This document shows, piece by piece, positions 49,958-60,158 of a stretch of 64,000 nucleotides of DNA (position 1 is the stretch's first letter; every line of letters starts with the position of its first letter). The stretch lies in assembly GCF_004521915.1 (NCBI RefSeq), contig NZ_SDKD01000003.1, positions 243,148 through 307,147 on the forward strand, in the 5' to 3' direction. The notes beneath the pieces are model-generated. The model saw only the letters and a program-made list of their open reading frames with translations, did not search any database and had not been told where the DNA came from. This DNA is from Brevibacillus migulae (GTDB lineage Bacteria > Bacillota > Bacilli > Brevibacillales > Brevibacillaceae). The position numbers and the translations under genes were made by a program.

Positions 49958-51142
49958 ATGATGACCAGACCGCTTGGGTTTGAAAAGCCGCTGGGCATGC
50001 GAGATATATTGCCGGAATCACTGGCAAAACAGCGTCACTTGGAAGCATCTCTTCGCAACTGCATAGAAAAATGGGGGTACGCTGAAATATATACCCCATC
50101 TCTCGAATATTTCGATACCGTCGGAACAGCCAGTGCGACATTGGCTGATCGGATGTTTAAGCTTTTGGATAAGCAAGGCCATACCGTGGTGCTGCGGCCT
50201 GATTTGACAACACCGATCGCGCGTGTCGTCTCGTCCCTTTATAAAGATGTGCCGATGCCCATCCGCCTCTATTATCAGGCCAACGTATTCCGTGCACAGG
50301 AAAAAGAAGCGGGACGGGATGCCGAGTTTTTCCAGACCGGTGTGGAATTAATCGGGGACGCTTCCGTCGATGCGGATGCAGAAGCGATCGCGCTTGCCGT
50401 ATTCGCGCTGCGGGCGGCCCAGGTTCCATCCTTTAAAATCGCGATTGGTCATATCGATTTCGTGGACGGTCTGCTGGAAGAAATCGTCGCCGACAGCGAA
50501 ATTCAAGCACAACTGCAGCAATTTTTACATGATCGGGATTACGTCGGATATCGCCAAACCGTGGAGGAGCTGTCCATCACAGAGAACGATCGTCGGCGGT
50601 TGCATACACTCCTCCATTTGCGCGGAGACGGCAGGAAAATAGCCGACGCTTACGATCTGACGGTGAACGGAAAAGCACGCAAGGCGGTGGAGACCTTGGC
50701 ATCTCTGTGGAAAGCGCTGGAGGCTTACGGGGTCACGGATGATTTGCTGCTCGATTTTAATCTTATCAGCAATCTGAATTATTACACGGGGATCGTGTTT
50801 GAAGGATATGCAGCAGATCTGGGCTCCCCTTTGCTGGGGGGAGGGCGTTATGACCATCTGCTCGCCCAATTTGGCCGGCCGGCTCCAGCTACCGGCTTCG
50901 CATTGAAAATGGATCGCTTGATGCAGGTGACGAGTCTGGTGGCACAGCCTGCTGCCGCAAAGACCTATATCGGCTATACAGCTGGAAAGCGGGACGAAGC
51001 TTTGCGCGAGGCCCAACGTCTGCGCCAGGCTGGAAACATCGTGGTCACGCGCTTGTTTGCCAGTGTGGCTGAGTACGAGCAGGCGATGCAAGAGACTGCG
51101 GGCAATTGGATACTCTTGCAGGGACAGGAGGAAGGCGAATGA
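49958..51142 (+). CDS. hisZ: ATP phosphoribosyltransferase regulatory subunit
   Basis: 394-residue HisRS-like protein without tRNA ligase function, which forms a complex with short HisG. Class-II synthetase motif 2 is visible ([20 protein letters not shown]), as is [21 protein letters not shown] (motif-3 like). Presence of HisZ agrees with the short-form HisG next to it. The ATG at 49958 is preceded by GGGAGGG; a second ATG directly follows. It overlaps hisG by 4 bases. Confidence 0.95.
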   Translation: MMTRPLGFEKPLGMRDILPESLAKQRHLEASLRNCIEKWGYAEIYTPSLEYFDTVGTASATLADRMFKLLDKQGHTVVLRPDLTTPIARVVSSLYKDVPMPIRLYYQANVFRAQEKEAGRDAEFFQTGVELIGDASVDADAEAIALAVFALRAAQVPSFKIAIGHIDFVDGLLEEIVADSEIQAQLQQFLHDRDYVGYRQTVEELSITENDRRRLHTLLHLRGDGRKIADAYDLTVNGKARKAVETLASLWKALEAYGVTDDLLLDFNLISNLNYYTGIVFEGYAADLGSPLLGGGRYDHLLAQFGRPAPATGFALKMDRLMQVTSLVAQPAAAKTYIGYTAGKRDEALREAQRLRQAGNIVVTRLFASVAEYEQAMQETAGNWILLQGQEEGE

Positions 51143-51786
51143 GCAGCTCTTTCAAGGAAGAACCAAAATTGACGATCGCCATGCCGAAGGGGCGGATTTT
51201 TGAGGAAGCGGTCGGCTTTTTGCAGCAAGCGGGCTTGAATGTAACCGCAGAATTGAAGGATTCGCGCAAGCTGATCATTCCCGTTGAAGGGACCAATCTC
51301 CAGTTTATCCTGGCGAAGCCGACGGATGTGCCGACCTATGTCGAGTATGGCGTCGCAGATGTAGGCGTTGTCGGCAAGGACGTGCTGCTGGAGGAAGAGC
51401 GTGACGTATACGAGCTGCTCGATCTGCGCATTGGATACTGCCGGATGATGGTTGCCGGATTGCCAGGCTGGAAGCCGACGGAAGCGCCGCGTGTCGCCTC
51501 CAAGTATCCGCGGATCGCATCCCGATATTTCCGTCAGCAAGGACAGCAGGTGGAAGTGATCAAATTGAACGGATCGGTTGAATTGGCTCCGATGATTGGC
51601 CTGGCGGATCGGATCGTGGACATTGTGTCCACGGGACAGACACTGCGTGAAAACGGACTCGTGGAGCTTGAGCATATATGCGACATCACGACGCGTCTGA
51701 TTGCCAATCGGGCAAGCTATCGGATGAAAAGCGAGGCGGTTGACGATGTCGCGCAAAAATTTTTGCAGGTCATACCGAAAAGATAG
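51139..51786 (+). CDS. hisG: ATP phosphoribosyltransferase, short form
   Basis: First step of histidine synthesis (ATP plus PRPP). 215 residues, the short form lacking the C-terminal regulatory domain, hence HisZ-dependent. [15 protein letters not shown] at the start and the PRPP-binding [19 protein letters not shown] near the end are typical. Starts at ATG 51139, overlapping the hisZ stop. Confidence 0.97.
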   Translation: MSSSFKEEPKLTIAMPKGRIFEEAVGFLQQAGLNVTAELKDSRKLIIPVEGTNLQFILAKPTDVPTYVEYGVADVGVVGKDVLLEEERDVYELLDLRIGYCRMMVAGLPGWKPTEAPRVASKYPRIASRYFRQQGQQVEVIKLNGSVELAPMIGLADRIVDIVSTGQTLRENGLVELEHICDITTRLIANRASYRMKSEAVDDVAQKFLQVIPKR

Positions 51787-51812
51787 AACGTGCTTGAGGG
51801 AGGGAAACGGGA

Positions 51813-53111
51813 ATGATCCGTTTGGTGGAAGCAGCGAATTTTGATACAAGACGCAGTCTGGATGGCGGGACTCACGAGCAGCAGGAAGCCGTTCGCGCGA
51901 TTCTGGCCAAGGTCAAGGCGGAAGGCGACGCAGCGGTTCGCTACTATACGGAAGCGTTTGACCGCGTCCTGCTGCAGGATTTTCGCGTTACTGCAGAGGA
52001 ATACCAGGAGGCCGAGCAGCTGGTATCTCCTGAGGTGAAAGTGGCCCTGACAGAAGCGGCGGAAAACATCCGTGACTATCATCGCAGACAAGTGCGCCAG
52101 TCTTGGATGACGACCCGAGAGAGCGGAACGATGCTGGGACAAATCATCCGGCCGCTGCAACGCGTCGGACTGTATGTGCCAGGGGGAACAGCTGCCTATC
52201 CTTCCTCGGTCCTGATGAATGCGGTTCCTGCGCAAATCGCTGGCGTTTCCGAGATCGTTATCACGACACCTCCGGGAAAAGACGGGAAAGTGAATCCGGC
52301 CATCCTGGTGGCTGCGCGCATCGCAGGTGTGACCGAGGTATATAAAATCGGGGGAGCGCAGGCGATTGGGGCATTGACCTATGGCACAGAGCAGATCGCT
52401 GCCGTCGATAAAATCGTAGGTCCGGGAAACATCTACGTGGCGTTGGCGAAGCGCGAGGTGTTCGGTCTGGTGAACATCGATATGGTAGCGGGACCGAGTG
52501 AGATCGTCGTCCTCGCCGATGATACGGCAGACCCGCGCTATGTGGCTGCGGATCTGCTGTCCCAAGCGGAGCATGACGTCCTCTCCTCTGCTGTGTTGGT
52601 CACACCGTCACGGCGGTTGGCAGAGGCGGTGGCTGTGGAGCTGGAGAGCCAACTGCAAGAGCTTCCGCGCAAAGACATCGCCGCGCAATCCATCCGCAAC
52701 CATGGCGCCATCTGCATCGTGAAGGATCTGCAAGAAGGCTTTGACGTGGTGAATCGTTTGGCGCCGGAGCACTTGGAATTGTTGATCGCGGAGCCCTTCG
52801 AACATCTGGGAAAAGTGGTGAATGCGGGTGCAATCTTCCTGGGTGCTTACAGCTCCGAGCCTGTCGGCGATTATTTCGCCGGCACCAACCACGTGATCCC
52901 GACCAACGGCACAGCGCGCTTCTCCTCACCGCTGTCCGTGGATGACTTTGTGAAAAAATCCAGCGTCGTTTCCTATAGCAAGCAAGACCTTGTGAGAAAC
53001 GGCAAAAAAATAGTTGCACTCGCCGAGCAGGAGGGTCTGCGTGCCCATGCACGTGCGATTCAAGTACGCTTAGATGATGTTGCCAAGGGAGATGATTTCA
53101 ATGGGAGATAA
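51813..53111 (+). CDS. hisD: histidinol dehydrogenase
   Basis: Zinc enzyme of the last two oxidations from histidinol to histidine. 432 residues. Signatures: RVGLYVPGGTAAYPSSVLMN, DKIVGPGNIYVALAKREVFG, VAGPSEIVVLADD, and the SQAEHDVLSSAV block with zinc-site His. GGGAGGGAAAC precedes the ATG. It overlaps hisB by 11 bases. Confidence 0.98.
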   Translation: MIRLVEAANFDTRRSLDGGTHEQQEAVRAILAKVKAEGDAAVRYYTEAFDRVLLQDFRVTAEEYQEAEQLVSPEVKVALTEAAENIRDYHRRQVRQSWMTTRESGTMLGQIIRPLQRVGLYVPGGTAAYPSSVLMNAVPAQIAGVSEIVITTPPGKDGKVNPAILVAARIAGVTEVYKIGGAQAIGALTYGTEQIAAVDKIVGPGNIYVALAKREVFGLVNIDMVAGPSEIVVLADDTADPRYVAADLLSQAEHDVLSSAVLVTPSRRLAEAVAVELESQLQELPRKDIAAQSIRNHGAICIVKDLQEGFDVVNRLAPEHLELLIAEPFEHLGKVVNAGAIFLGAYSSEPVGDYFAGTNHVIPTNGTARFSSPLSVDDFVKKSSVVSYSKQDLVRNGKKIVALAEQEGLRAHARAIQVRLDDVAKGDDFNGR

Positions 53112-53700
53112 CCAGCAGCGCCTCGCGCGTGTCGATCGGAAAACCAATGAGACGGATATTTCGCTTGCCTTCGCCATTGACGGGGAAGGAAAAAGCGAGC
53201 TCGATACCGGCGTTCCTTTTTTGACCCACATGCTCGATCTGTTCACCCGCCATGGCCACTTTGATCTGGTCGTCCAAGCCAAAGGGGATATCGAAATCGA
53301 CTACCACCATACTGTTGAAGATATTGCGATCTGCCTGGGGCAGGCGCTGCGGGAAGCGCTTGGCGATAAAAAAGGAATCAAGCGGTACGGAAACGCTTTT
53401 GTACCAATGGACGAATCCCTTGCACAGGTCGTAATCGACTTGAGCAATCGTCCTCATCTGGAGTACCGCGCTGCTTATCCATCTGCGCAGGTAGGGCAAT
53501 TCCCGACCGAGCTCGTGCATGAATTCCTCTGGAAGCTGGCATTGGAAGCACGGATGAATCTGCACGTGATCCTGCACTATGGCATGAATACGCACCATAT
53601 GATCGAGGCGATTTTCAAAGCGCTGGGCAGAGCGCTGGATGAAGCGACACAGGTCGATCCACGGGTAAAAGGTGTCCCATCCACCAAAGGGGTTTTGTAA
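53101..53700 (+). CDS. hisB: imidazoleglycerol-phosphate dehydratase
   Basis: 199 residues, the monofunctional bacterial IGPD type. The two manganese-binding His motifs are DYHHTVEDIAICLGQAL and NTHHMIEAIFKALGRAL. Start at ATG 53101 inside the end of hisD, with GGGAGATG upstream; ATGs further upstream in frame are rejected. Confidence 0.97.
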   Translation: MGDNQQRLARVDRKTNETDISLAFAIDGEGKSELDTGVPFLTHMLDLFTRHGHFDLVVQAKGDIEIDYHHTVEDIAICLGQALREALGDKKGIKRYGNAFVPMDESLAQVVIDLSNRPHLEYRAAYPSAQVGQFPTELVHEFLWKLALEARMNLHVILHYGMNTHHMIEAIFKALGRALDEATQVDPRVKGVPSTKGVL

Positions 53701-53701
53701 C

Positions 53702-54322
53702 ATGATCGGGGTCATCGATTATGGCATGGGAAATTTATATAGCTTGGGGAAAGCGCTGGAACGTCTGGAATACGCCTACGAATTCGTCTCGCAGCCTGAG
53801 GCGCTGGACAAGTACGAAGGGCTGATTCTCCCCGGAGTCGGCGCCTTTGGCGATGCGATGCGCAACATCAGGGACTTGGGTCTGGATGCTGCCATCCGCG
53901 GATATGCAGAGGGTGGCCGCCCTATCCTCGGTATCTGTCTCGGGATGCAGCTGCTTTTTTCCGAAAGCGAAGAGCATGGATCCCACAAAGGTCTGGGCTT
54001 GCTGGAGGGAAAGGTCGTCAAATTTCAGGGCGATTACAAAGTCCCGCACATGGGCTGGAACGAACTGCAGTTGGCCCAACCGGAGCATCCTCTGCTTGCA
54101 GACGTGAATGAAGGAGACTACGTCTATTTCGTGCACTCCTACCATGTGAAGGTCAAGCAAGCGAGCGATTTGCTGGCGACCTGCGATTATCATCAGGCTG
54201 TCACGGCGATCGTCGCGAGGGACAATGTATACGGCATGCAGTTTCACCCAGAGAAAAGCGGAGAGACCGGAATGCGGCTTCTGGCCAATTTTGCGGGACG
54301 TTGTGAGGGGGTACTTCGATGA
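53702..54322 (+). CDS. hisH: imidazole glycerol phosphate synthase, glutaminase subunit
   Basis: 206 residues; delivers ammonia to HisF. The class-I glutaminase triad is in [15 protein letters not shown] (Cys) and [12 protein letters not shown] (His, Glu). ATG 53702 is chosen because [15 protein letters not shown] is the family N-terminus. It lies 1 base after the hisB stop and overlaps hisA by 4 bases. Confidence 0.97.
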   Translation: MIGVIDYGMGNLYSLGKALERLEYAYEFVSQPEALDKYEGLILPGVGAFGDAMRNIRDLGLDAAIRGYAEGGRPILGICLGMQLLFSESEEHGSHKGLGLLEGKVVKFQGDYKVPHMGWNELQLAQPEHPLLADVNEGDYVYFVHSYHVKVKQASDLLATCDYHQAVTAIVARDNVYGMQFHPEKSGETGMRLLANFAGRCEGVLR

Positions 54323-55068
54323 GCTTCACTATCTATCCAGCCATTGATATACGCGGTGGGAAATGTGTCCGTCTTTTCCAAGGAGACTATGCGCAAGAAA
54401 CCGTGTATGGAGAATCTCCTGCGGCTGTCGCGAAAGAGTGGGAGGCAAAAGGGGCAACGTGGATTCATCTGGTGGATCTCGACGGTGCAAAAGAAGGCAA
54501 ACCAGCCAACTTTGAGCTGATTCGCACGATAGCAAAAGAGGTGACGGTTCCCGTACAAGTCGGCGGTGGAATTCGTACCGAGCAAGATATTGCTGCTTAT
54601 CTGGAAGCAGGTGTAGCACGCGTAATCTTGGGTACTGCCGCGATTGAAGATCGGCCCTTTACCGAAAAAGTGCTGGGGCAGTACGGGGGCCGGATAGCAG
54701 TCGGGCTTGACTGCCGCGGCGGTTATGTGGCGACGAGAGGCTGGCTGACCACGACGGATGTAAAAGCGGTCGATTTGGCCAACGAACTGGCGGCATATGG
54801 AGCTGAAACGTTTATTTATACCGATATTGCGCGTGATGGCACGATGACTGGGCCCAATATCACGGAAATCGTCGAGCTGGCAAAAGCTACTGGCAAGCAG
54901 GTGATCGCCTCTGGTGGTGTCAGTGCGACAAGCGATCTGGAAGCGTTGGCCGCATCCGCTGCAGAGGGAGTAAGTGGAGCGATTGTCGGCAAGGCGCTGT
55001 ATACAGGTGCGATTGATCTCACTTCTGCGCTGCGACTGATTGGGGAGCGTGGTTCCCATGTTGGCTAA
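54319..55068 (+). CDS. hisA: ProFAR isomerase
   Basis: 249-residue beta/alpha barrel that isomerises phosphoribosyl-formimino-AICAR phosphate. The N-terminal [19 protein letters not shown] with catalytic Asp, [13 protein letters not shown] and [16 protein letters not shown] are typical. Overlaps hisH (ATGA) and hisF. Confidence 0.97.
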   Translation: MSFTIYPAIDIRGGKCVRLFQGDYAQETVYGESPAAVAKEWEAKGATWIHLVDLDGAKEGKPANFELIRTIAKEVTVPVQVGGGIRTEQDIAAYLEAGVARVILGTAAIEDRPFTEKVLGQYGGRIAVGLDCRGGYVATRGWLTTTDVKAVDLANELAAYGAETFIYTDIARDGTMTGPNITEIVELAKATGKQVIASGGVSATSDLEALAASAAEGVSGAIVGKALYTGAIDLTSALRLIGERGSHVG

Positions 55069-55816
55069 ACGCATTATTCCTTGTCTGGACGTAAAAGAAG
55101 GACGGGTCGTCAAAGGAGTCCAGTTTGTCGGATTGCGGGATGCCGGAGATCCGGTTGAATTGGCGGCCAAGTATAGCCGTGAAGGGGCGGATGAGCTCGT
55201 CTTCCTGGACATCTCCGCTTCCCATGAAGGGCGCAAAACGATGATCGATGTCATTGAGCGGACAGCCGCGAACATTACGATTCCGTTTACCGTAGGCGGA
55301 GGCATCAATTCCGTCGACGATATGAAACGGATTTTGCGTGCAGGCGCAGATAAGATCTCGCTCAACACAGCGGCGGTGCTGCGACCGGAGATTGTGCGGG
55401 AAGGAGCTACCGTCTTCGGCTCGCAATGCATTGTCGTCGCCATCGATGCCCGCCAAGTTACGGAGGATCGCTGGGAGGTATACACCCACGGTGGACGCAA
55501 TGGCACCGGACGTGATGTCGTGGCCTGGGCCAAGGAAGTGGAGGCGCTGGGCGCGGGAGAAATCCTGTTGACCAGCATGGATGCAGATGGTGAAAAGTCA
55601 GGCTTTGCCGTTTCCTTGACCCGAGCGGTGTCCGAAGCGGTCAGGCTTCCCGTGATCGCCTCGGGAGGAGCGGGAGCAGCCGAGCACTTTACGGAAGTAT
55701 TTACAGCAGGGAAAGCAGACGCAGCACTGGCGGCCTCCATTTTCCACTATGACGAGACCTCTATTGCAGCGGTAAAACGGGAGCTAATTGAGAGAGGAGT
55801 CGTGGTTCGGCCATGA
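55058..55816 (+). CDS. hisF: imidazole glycerol phosphate synthase, cyclase subunit
   Basis: 252-residue barrel that closes the imidazole ring using ammonia from His[20 protein letters not shown] carries the first catalytic Asp, and [14 protein letters not shown] the second. The ATG at 55058 gives the family start ([12 protein letters not shown]) and overlaps hisA by 11 bases. Confidence 0.97.
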   Translation: MLAKRIIPCLDVKEGRVVKGVQFVGLRDAGDPVELAAKYSREGADELVFLDISASHEGRKTMIDVIERTAANITIPFTVGGGINSVDDMKRILRAGADKISLNTAAVLRPEIVREGATVFGSQCIVVAIDARQVTEDRWEVYTHGGRNGTGRDVVAWAKEVEALGAGEILLTSMDADGEKSGFAVSLTRAVSEAVRLPVIASGGAGAAEHFTEVFTAGKADAALAASIFHYDETSIAAVKRELIERGVVVRP

Positions 55817-56463
55817 GTATAGAGATTCCCTGGGAGCAATTGCGTTTTGACGAGGCTGGGCTGATTCCCGCAGTCGTGCAGGATGCGGTTAGCAAAGAAG
55901 TGCTAACCCTTGCCTATATGAATCGAGAGTCGCTCATAAAGACATTGGAGAGCGGCGAAACCTGGTTCTGGAGCCGTTCCCGCCAGGAGCTCTGGCACAA
56001 AGGAGCGACTTCCGGCCATACGCAAAAGGTCGTTTCTCTCGCGTATGACTGTGATGGGGATGCCCTGGTCGTGCAGGTGGTCCCGAATGGCCCTGCTTGT
56101 CACAACGGCACGTACAGCTGTTTTGTTGAAAAAATGACCTCTCCGGCTACCGAGGTGGATCCGTCCAAGGAGCTGGAAGACAACCGCTTTGCGGTTCTCA
56201 CGGAATTGGAAGCGCTGATCGCACAGCGGGAAGCAGAACGTCCGGAAGGTTCTTACACGACCTATTTATTTGAAAAAGGTGTAGACAAAATTTTGAAAAA
56301 GGTTGGCGAGGAAGCCTCCGAAGTCATTATTGCAGCGAAAAACCGCAGCCATGATGAGCTACGCTACGAAACTGCCGATCTGCTCTTCCACCTGCTCGTG
56401 CTGCTGCGCGAACAAAAATTGCCGCTCGACGATGTGCTGCGCGAATTACATAGCCGTCGATAA
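55813..56463 (+). CDS. hisI: bifunctional PR-AMP cyclohydrolase / PR-ATP pyrophosphatase
   Basis: 216 residues joining two steps of the pathway. The cyclohydrolase (HisI) half spans about 1-115, with the zinc/magnesium motifs [20 protein letters not shown] and [12 protein letters not shown]. The pyrophosphatase (HisE) half spans about 125-216, with [16 protein letters not shown] and [13 protein letters not shown]. Last gene of the operon; hisC, hisJ/hisN are not in this window. Confidence 0.97.
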   Translation: MSIEIPWEQLRFDEAGLIPAVVQDAVSKEVLTLAYMNRESLIKTLESGETWFWSRSRQELWHKGATSGHTQKVVSLAYDCDGDALVVQVVPNGPACHNGTYSCFVEKMTSPATEVDPSKELEDNRFAVLTELEALIAQREAERPEGSYTTYLFEKGVDKILKKVGEEASEVIIAAKNRSHDELRYETADLLFHLLVLLREQKLPLDDVLRELHSRR

Positions 56464-56472
56464 TGCCAATGA

Positions 56473-56511
56473 GGAACCACTTTTCTGCTGGAAGAGTGGT
56501 TTCTTTTTTAC
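56473..56511 (+). terminator. intrinsic terminator after hisI
   Basis: GAACCACT and AGTGGTTTC pair around a loop of about 14 bases and run into TTTTTTA. Confidence 0.85.
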
Positions 56512-56640
56512 TGGACCGGAAAGAAAACACTTCACGACTTATCAACCTGATACTGCTTGATAAACTTTCTCTAAAGAAGGCTCGACAACTTCCTCGAGAG
56601 GGCTTCCATTGAAGTTTTTCTTACAATTGAAAAGTTTCAG

Positions 56641-56646
56641 TATAAT
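56641..56646 (+). promoter_or_regulatory. -10 element upstream of the sensor kinase
   Basis: A perfect TATAAT about 50 bases before the coding sequence, inside a T/A-rich stretch; no good -35 was found. The remaining part of the 227-base gap shows nothing else. Confidence 0.4.
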
Positions 56647-56690
56647 AGGGGGAGAATATTCGGTCAGAGGAGGAACCCATCATCAAACGA

Positions 56691-58643
56691 TTGTTGCTCT
56701 GTCTCATCCTGATGTTTCTTTTACTGGCTCCTGCCCAGCCCATAAAGGCAGAAGAAAAAGCGTTGCGGGTTGCTTTTGATCGCAATCTTCCACCCTTTTC
56801 CCAGCAAGATGAGCATAACAACATGACCGGCTTTAGCCTGGATCTGCTGCGAGCGGTGGCTGCGCAAAACGGTTATGAGCTGGAATATGTCCCGGCTGAT
56901 TGGGAAGAAGCGATCCAACTGCTGCGTGCAGGCAAGGTTGATGTAGTCGCAGGGATGAAATATACCAGCGCACGTGATGAATGGTTTGATTTTACGGAAT
57001 CGTATTTTACCATGTCGGATGTCTTGATCGTCCCCAAAACCAATGCCACCATCCAGACGGTCAATCATCTGAAGGAAAAAGTCGTTGCTGTTCACCGGGG
57101 AGGGACGGCCTTGGAGCTGACGGAAAGTGTCAGAAGAGTAAAACCGCTCATCGCTTTTTCGGAGCCGGACGCCTTGCATTACCTGATGATCGGGCGGGCC
57201 GATGCCTTCATCGGCAATCGCTGGACGGCAGAGCTGACGCTGCGCAAAGCCAATCGATGGGATGAATTCGAGATGCGCTCGGGCATGATCAACCCTACCG
57301 ACTATGCATTCGCAGTCAAGCAAGGAAATGTTGCATTGCTCCACGATCTGAATGAAGGCTTGGCGATGATTCATCGGGATGGGACTTACAGCAGTATCTA
57401 CAGCCATTATTTTGAACCATATACGACGCATTTGACTGACTTTTGGAAGAAAATCGTGATTGGTTTGACGGCACTGGTGGGCGCGGTGTTCTTTGGTTTC
57501 GTGTTCATTTTTTTCTGGAACAAGCGGCTGCAGGCAGAGGTCAACAGGCAAACGGCTGCGCTGGCCGATATGCTGTCCTTTCAACGGACAGTGCTGGACA
57601 ACATGGAGTCTGGCATCATCTCGGTGGATACACGGCACACCATTACGCTGGTCAATCGCGTTGCGCGGGAGCTTTTGCGGTTGGACAAGCATGCCCGCGG
57701 TCACTCCTTGCATGAAGCACTGCCGCAGCTGCCATTCATCCATGCTTTGCCCAAGGCAGGCGAGCGTATGGCAGGCGAGTTTTTGTTGGAACAAGGCGAG
57801 GAACGAGTCCTGCATTATTATGTAACCGCTTTCCTCAATCGTTTCGGCGAACCGGCAGGCTGGATCATCAGTCTGCAAGACCGTACCGAGCAAAAGCAGC
57901 TGCAAGCACGCTTGATCATACAGGAGAAAATGCGTGCGCTCGGACAGCTGGTGGCAGGCATCGCCCATGAGCTGCGCAACCCGTTGACCGCCATCAAGAC
58001 GTTTGTGGAATTGCTGCCTCGCAAGCTGGGGGATGATCGGTTCCGTGAAGAATTTCTGCATTATGTGCCGGCAGAGGTGGAGCGCATGAATAAAATCTTG
58101 CAGGACCTGCTTGATTATTCCCGCACCCAGCCAAGGGAGAGGAGCTGGGTGGATGTCGGCAAGCTGATTGATTCGGTGATCGGGCTGTTTGCGAGAAGGC
58201 TGGCCACAGAAGAGATTGAAGTGCACCTGGATGCTCCGGCGGGTGTGTGGATCATCGGGGACGGAGGACAGATCAAACAGGTAATGATCAATCTGGTAAT
58301 GAACGCCATCGAGGCCATGACCGATCGCCCCCGCAAACAGCTCCGTGTGGAGATGCGACAGGATGGGGAGGGAATCGTCCTGGAGCTCAGCGATACAGGG
58401 GAGGGCATGGAAGAAACGAAAATGGCTCAGCTCTTCCAACCCTTCTACACGACAAAGGTACAAGGTATCGGCCTGGGGTTGTATTTGAGCAAAAAAATCA
58501 TGATGGAACATGGTGGTGACATTCATGTGCGCAGCAAGCGAGGGGAGGGAAGCACCTTTTCCCTTCGTTTCGAGAGATTGCCAGCGGATGTTACTCACAT
58601 AGAGGGGGGATACGATGTTGTTGAATCTACTTATTATCGATGA
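56691..58643 (+). CDS. sensor histidine kinase with periplasmic solute-binding-type sensor domain
   Basis: 650 residues from the TTG at 56691. Signal/anchor, then a family-3 solute-binding domain as extracellular sensor (about 22-245: LRVAFDRNLPPFSQ, DVVAGMKYTSARDEWFDFTE). A membrane helix (IVIGLTALVGAVFFGFVFIF) and a PAS domain (VLDNMESGIISVDTRHTITL) follow. HisKA has the phospho-His in LVAGIAHELRNPLTAIKTF; the HATPase has NLVMNAIEAM and GIGLGLYLSKKIM. It is followed, with a 29-base overlap, by a sigma-54 activator: an NtrB/NtrC-like pair. The SD (GAGGAGG, 56667-56673) fits an ATC codon at 56679 or 56682 better than the TTG. The ligand is probably the TRAP substrate. Confidence 0.92.
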   Translation: MLLCLILMFLLLAPAQPIKAEEKALRVAFDRNLPPFSQQDEHNNMTGFSLDLLRAVAAQNGYELEYVPADWEEAIQLLRAGKVDVVAGMKYTSARDEWFDFTESYFTMSDVLIVPKTNATIQTVNHLKEKVVAVHRGGTALELTESVRRVKPLIAFSEPDALHYLMIGRADAFIGNRWTAELTLRKANRWDEFEMRSGMINPTDYAFAVKQGNVALLHDLNEGLAMIHRDGTYSSIYSHYFEPYTTHLTDFWKKIVIGLTALVGAVFFGFVFIFFWNKRLQAEVNRQTAALADMLSFQRTVLDNMESGIISVDTRHTITLVNRVARELLRLDKHARGHSLHEALPQLPFIHALPKAGERMAGEFLLEQGEERVLHYYVTAFLNRFGEPAGWIISLQDRTEQKQLQARLIIQEKMRALGQLVAGIAHELRNPLTAIKTFVELLPRKLGDDRFREEFLHYVPAEVERMNKILQDLLDYSRTQPRERSWVDVGKLIDSVIGLFARRLATEEIEVHLDAPAGVWIIGDGGQIKQVMINLVMNAIEAMTDRPRKQLRVEMRQDGEGIVLELSDTGEGMEETKMAQLFQPFYTTKVQGIGLGLYLSKKIMMEHGGDIHVRSKRGEGSTFSLRFERLPADVTHIEGGYDVVESTYYR

Positions 58644-59988
58644 CGAGCCGGCGATTTGCTCTTCCCTTACGTTTGCCTTGGAGGATGAATACCAGGTAAG
58701 CACCGCGACAGATCGGGAGACGGCGCTTCGCCTGCTGTCAGACCGTACCGTTGATTGCATCCTGCTGGATCTTAACCTCGGGTCTGCCAGCGGTCTTGAT
58801 CTGCTGCACGAATTGAAAGCGATCAATGCGGAGGTACCGATCATCATGATGACGGCGTACGGTACGATCGAATCCTCGGTAGCCGCCATGAAGGCTGGCG
58901 CTTTCCACTATATTTCGAAGCCGATCCATCTGGATGAAGTCAGGGTGCTGCTGAAAAAGGCATTGGAATACAGGGAGCTCAACCAGCAGGTAAAGGAGCT
59001 GAGCGCAGCGATCAGGCAAACGAACACTTACGCAGGGCTGATTGGCAACAGCCAGGTCATGCGCGAGCTCTATGATGTGATCGAACGCGTGAAGGATATT
59101 CCCTCCAACGTGCTGATTATGGGGGAAAGCGGGACGGGGAAAGAGCTGGTGGCCCGGGCGATTCACATGGAGGGAAACCGCCGGCATGCTCCCTTTTCCG
59201 TCATCAATTGCGCGGCCATTCCGGAAACGCTTTTGGAAAGCGAACTGTTTGGCTATGAAAAAGGCGCTTTTACCGGTGCTTTGCAGCGAAAGGTCGGACT
59301 GCTGGAAAAATCCAACGGTGGAACGGTTTTTCTCGACGAGATCGGCGAAATGCCCTTGGCGCTGCAGGCCAAGATTCTCCGTGTCCTGCAGGAGCGGGTC
59401 GTGACTCCGCTTGGCAGTCTGGAGCCGCGGGAAGTGGACATTCGCATTATTGCCGCGACTCATCGGAATCTGGCGGAAGAAGTGAAAAAGGGTACGTTTC
59501 GCGAGGATCTGTACTACCGCATCAATGTCATCCCGATCCATACCCCGCCTTTGCGGGAGCGCAGGGAGGACATCCCGGCACTGGTCGAGCACTTTCTCAC
59601 GATTTGCGCCAACAGCATGGGGAAGCCGAGGAAAACGTGCTCGCCCAAAGCGATGAACCGTCTGTACAACTATTCCTACCCCGGGAATGTACGGGAATTG
59701 GCCAATGTGATCGAGTATGCGGTAGCCCTTTCACGCGGTCAGCTGATTGAAGAAGAGGAGCTCCCTCAGGTCATTTTTCAGGACAAGCTGGATCGTTTGC
59801 AGCAGGCGGAAGCGGCAAACGGGGTTCATATCCCGGTGGGCACTTCCTTGGAAGATGCGGAACGGCTGCTGATTCTCCATACCTTGGAAGAAAATCGCGG
59901 GCATCGGCGAAAAACCGCGCATGCGCTCGGAATCAGCGAGCGGGGGCTGCGCCATAAATTAAAGCAATATGGGGGAGAGGAGAAATAA
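58615..59988 (+). CDS. sigma-54-dependent response regulator (NtrC/AtoC type)
   Basis: 457 residues: receiver domain (1-~120; phospho-acceptor Asp52 in ILLDLNLG, Thr80, Lys102), an AAA+ domain (about 140-370) and a C-terminal Fis-type helix-turn-helix (about 415-457, NRGHRRKTAHALGISERGL). The AAA+ domain has Walker A GESGTGKELVARAIH, the sigma-54-contacting loop KGAFTGAL (GAFTGA) and Walker B GGTVFLDEIGEMP. It should remodel SigL (sigma-54) holoenzyme at the promoter 60086-60101 upstream of the TRAP genes. Activated by the kinase overlapping it upstream. Confidence 0.96.
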   Translation: MLLNLLIIDDEPAICSSLTFALEDEYQVSTATDRETALRLLSDRTVDCILLDLNLGSASGLDLLHELKAINAEVPIIMMTAYGTIESSVAAMKAGAFHYISKPIHLDEVRVLLKKALEYRELNQQVKELSAAIRQTNTYAGLIGNSQVMRELYDVIERVKDIPSNVLIMGESGTGKELVARAIHMEGNRRHAPFSVINCAAIPETLLESELFGYEKGAFTGALQRKVGLLEKSNGGTVFLDEIGEMPLALQAKILRVLQERVVTPLGSLEPREVDIRIIAATHRNLAEEVKKGTFREDLYYRINVIPIHTPPLRERREDIPALVEHFLTICANSMGKPRKTCSPKAMNRLYNYSYPGNVRELANVIEYAVALSRGQLIEEEELPQVIFQDKLDRLQQAEAANGVHIPVGTSLEDAERLLILHTLEENRGHRRKTAHALGISERGLRHKLKQYGGEEK

Positions 59989-60007
59989 TCCTCCGACCAG
60001 CAAAAAA

Positions 60008-60024
60008 TGCCGGAACAAGCGGCA
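60008..60024. promoter_or_regulatory. candidate enhancer (activator-binding palindrome)
   Basis: TGCCG-N7-CGGCA, flanked by A-runs and T-runs, lies about 70 bases upstream of the -24 element, a usual distance for NtrC-type binding. A second shorter palindrome, GGCA-N6-TGCC, is at 60054-60067. Confidence 0.55.
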
Positions 60025-60085
60025 AAATTTTCCCTTTTTTTGTGGTGGCTGAAGGCATCTGCTTGCCAACGTAGTCTGGGTGATT

Positions 60086-60101
60086 TGGCACGAAGCTTGC
60101 T
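60086..60101 (+). promoter_or_regulatory. sigma-54 (-24/-12) promoter of the TRAP operon
   Basis: TGGCACGAAGCTTGCT matches the -24/-12 consensus TGGCACR-N4-TTGCW at every defined position. Transcription should start near 60113. A SigL-type sigma factor and the activator encoded immediately upstream are required. Confidence 0.92.
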
Positions 60102-60120
60102 AGTATACATAACCGAAAAA

Positions 60121-60134
60121 AGAAAGCGCTTGCA
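60121..60134. promoter_or_regulatory. cre site (CcpA operator) in the TRAP leader
   Basis: AGAAAGCGCTTGCA matches the palindromic cre sequence TGAAAGCGCTTTCA at 12 of 14 positions. It lies just downstream of the sigma-54 start point, where bound CcpA would block transcription when good carbon sources are present. Confidence 0.7.
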
Positions 60135-60158
60135 AAAACAGAAGGGGGAGTTCTTGTT

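Noticed and set aside
56721..58889. Long open frame antisense to the periplasmic-sensor kinase
   Set aside because: Overlaps two certain genes completely and has no protein-family features.
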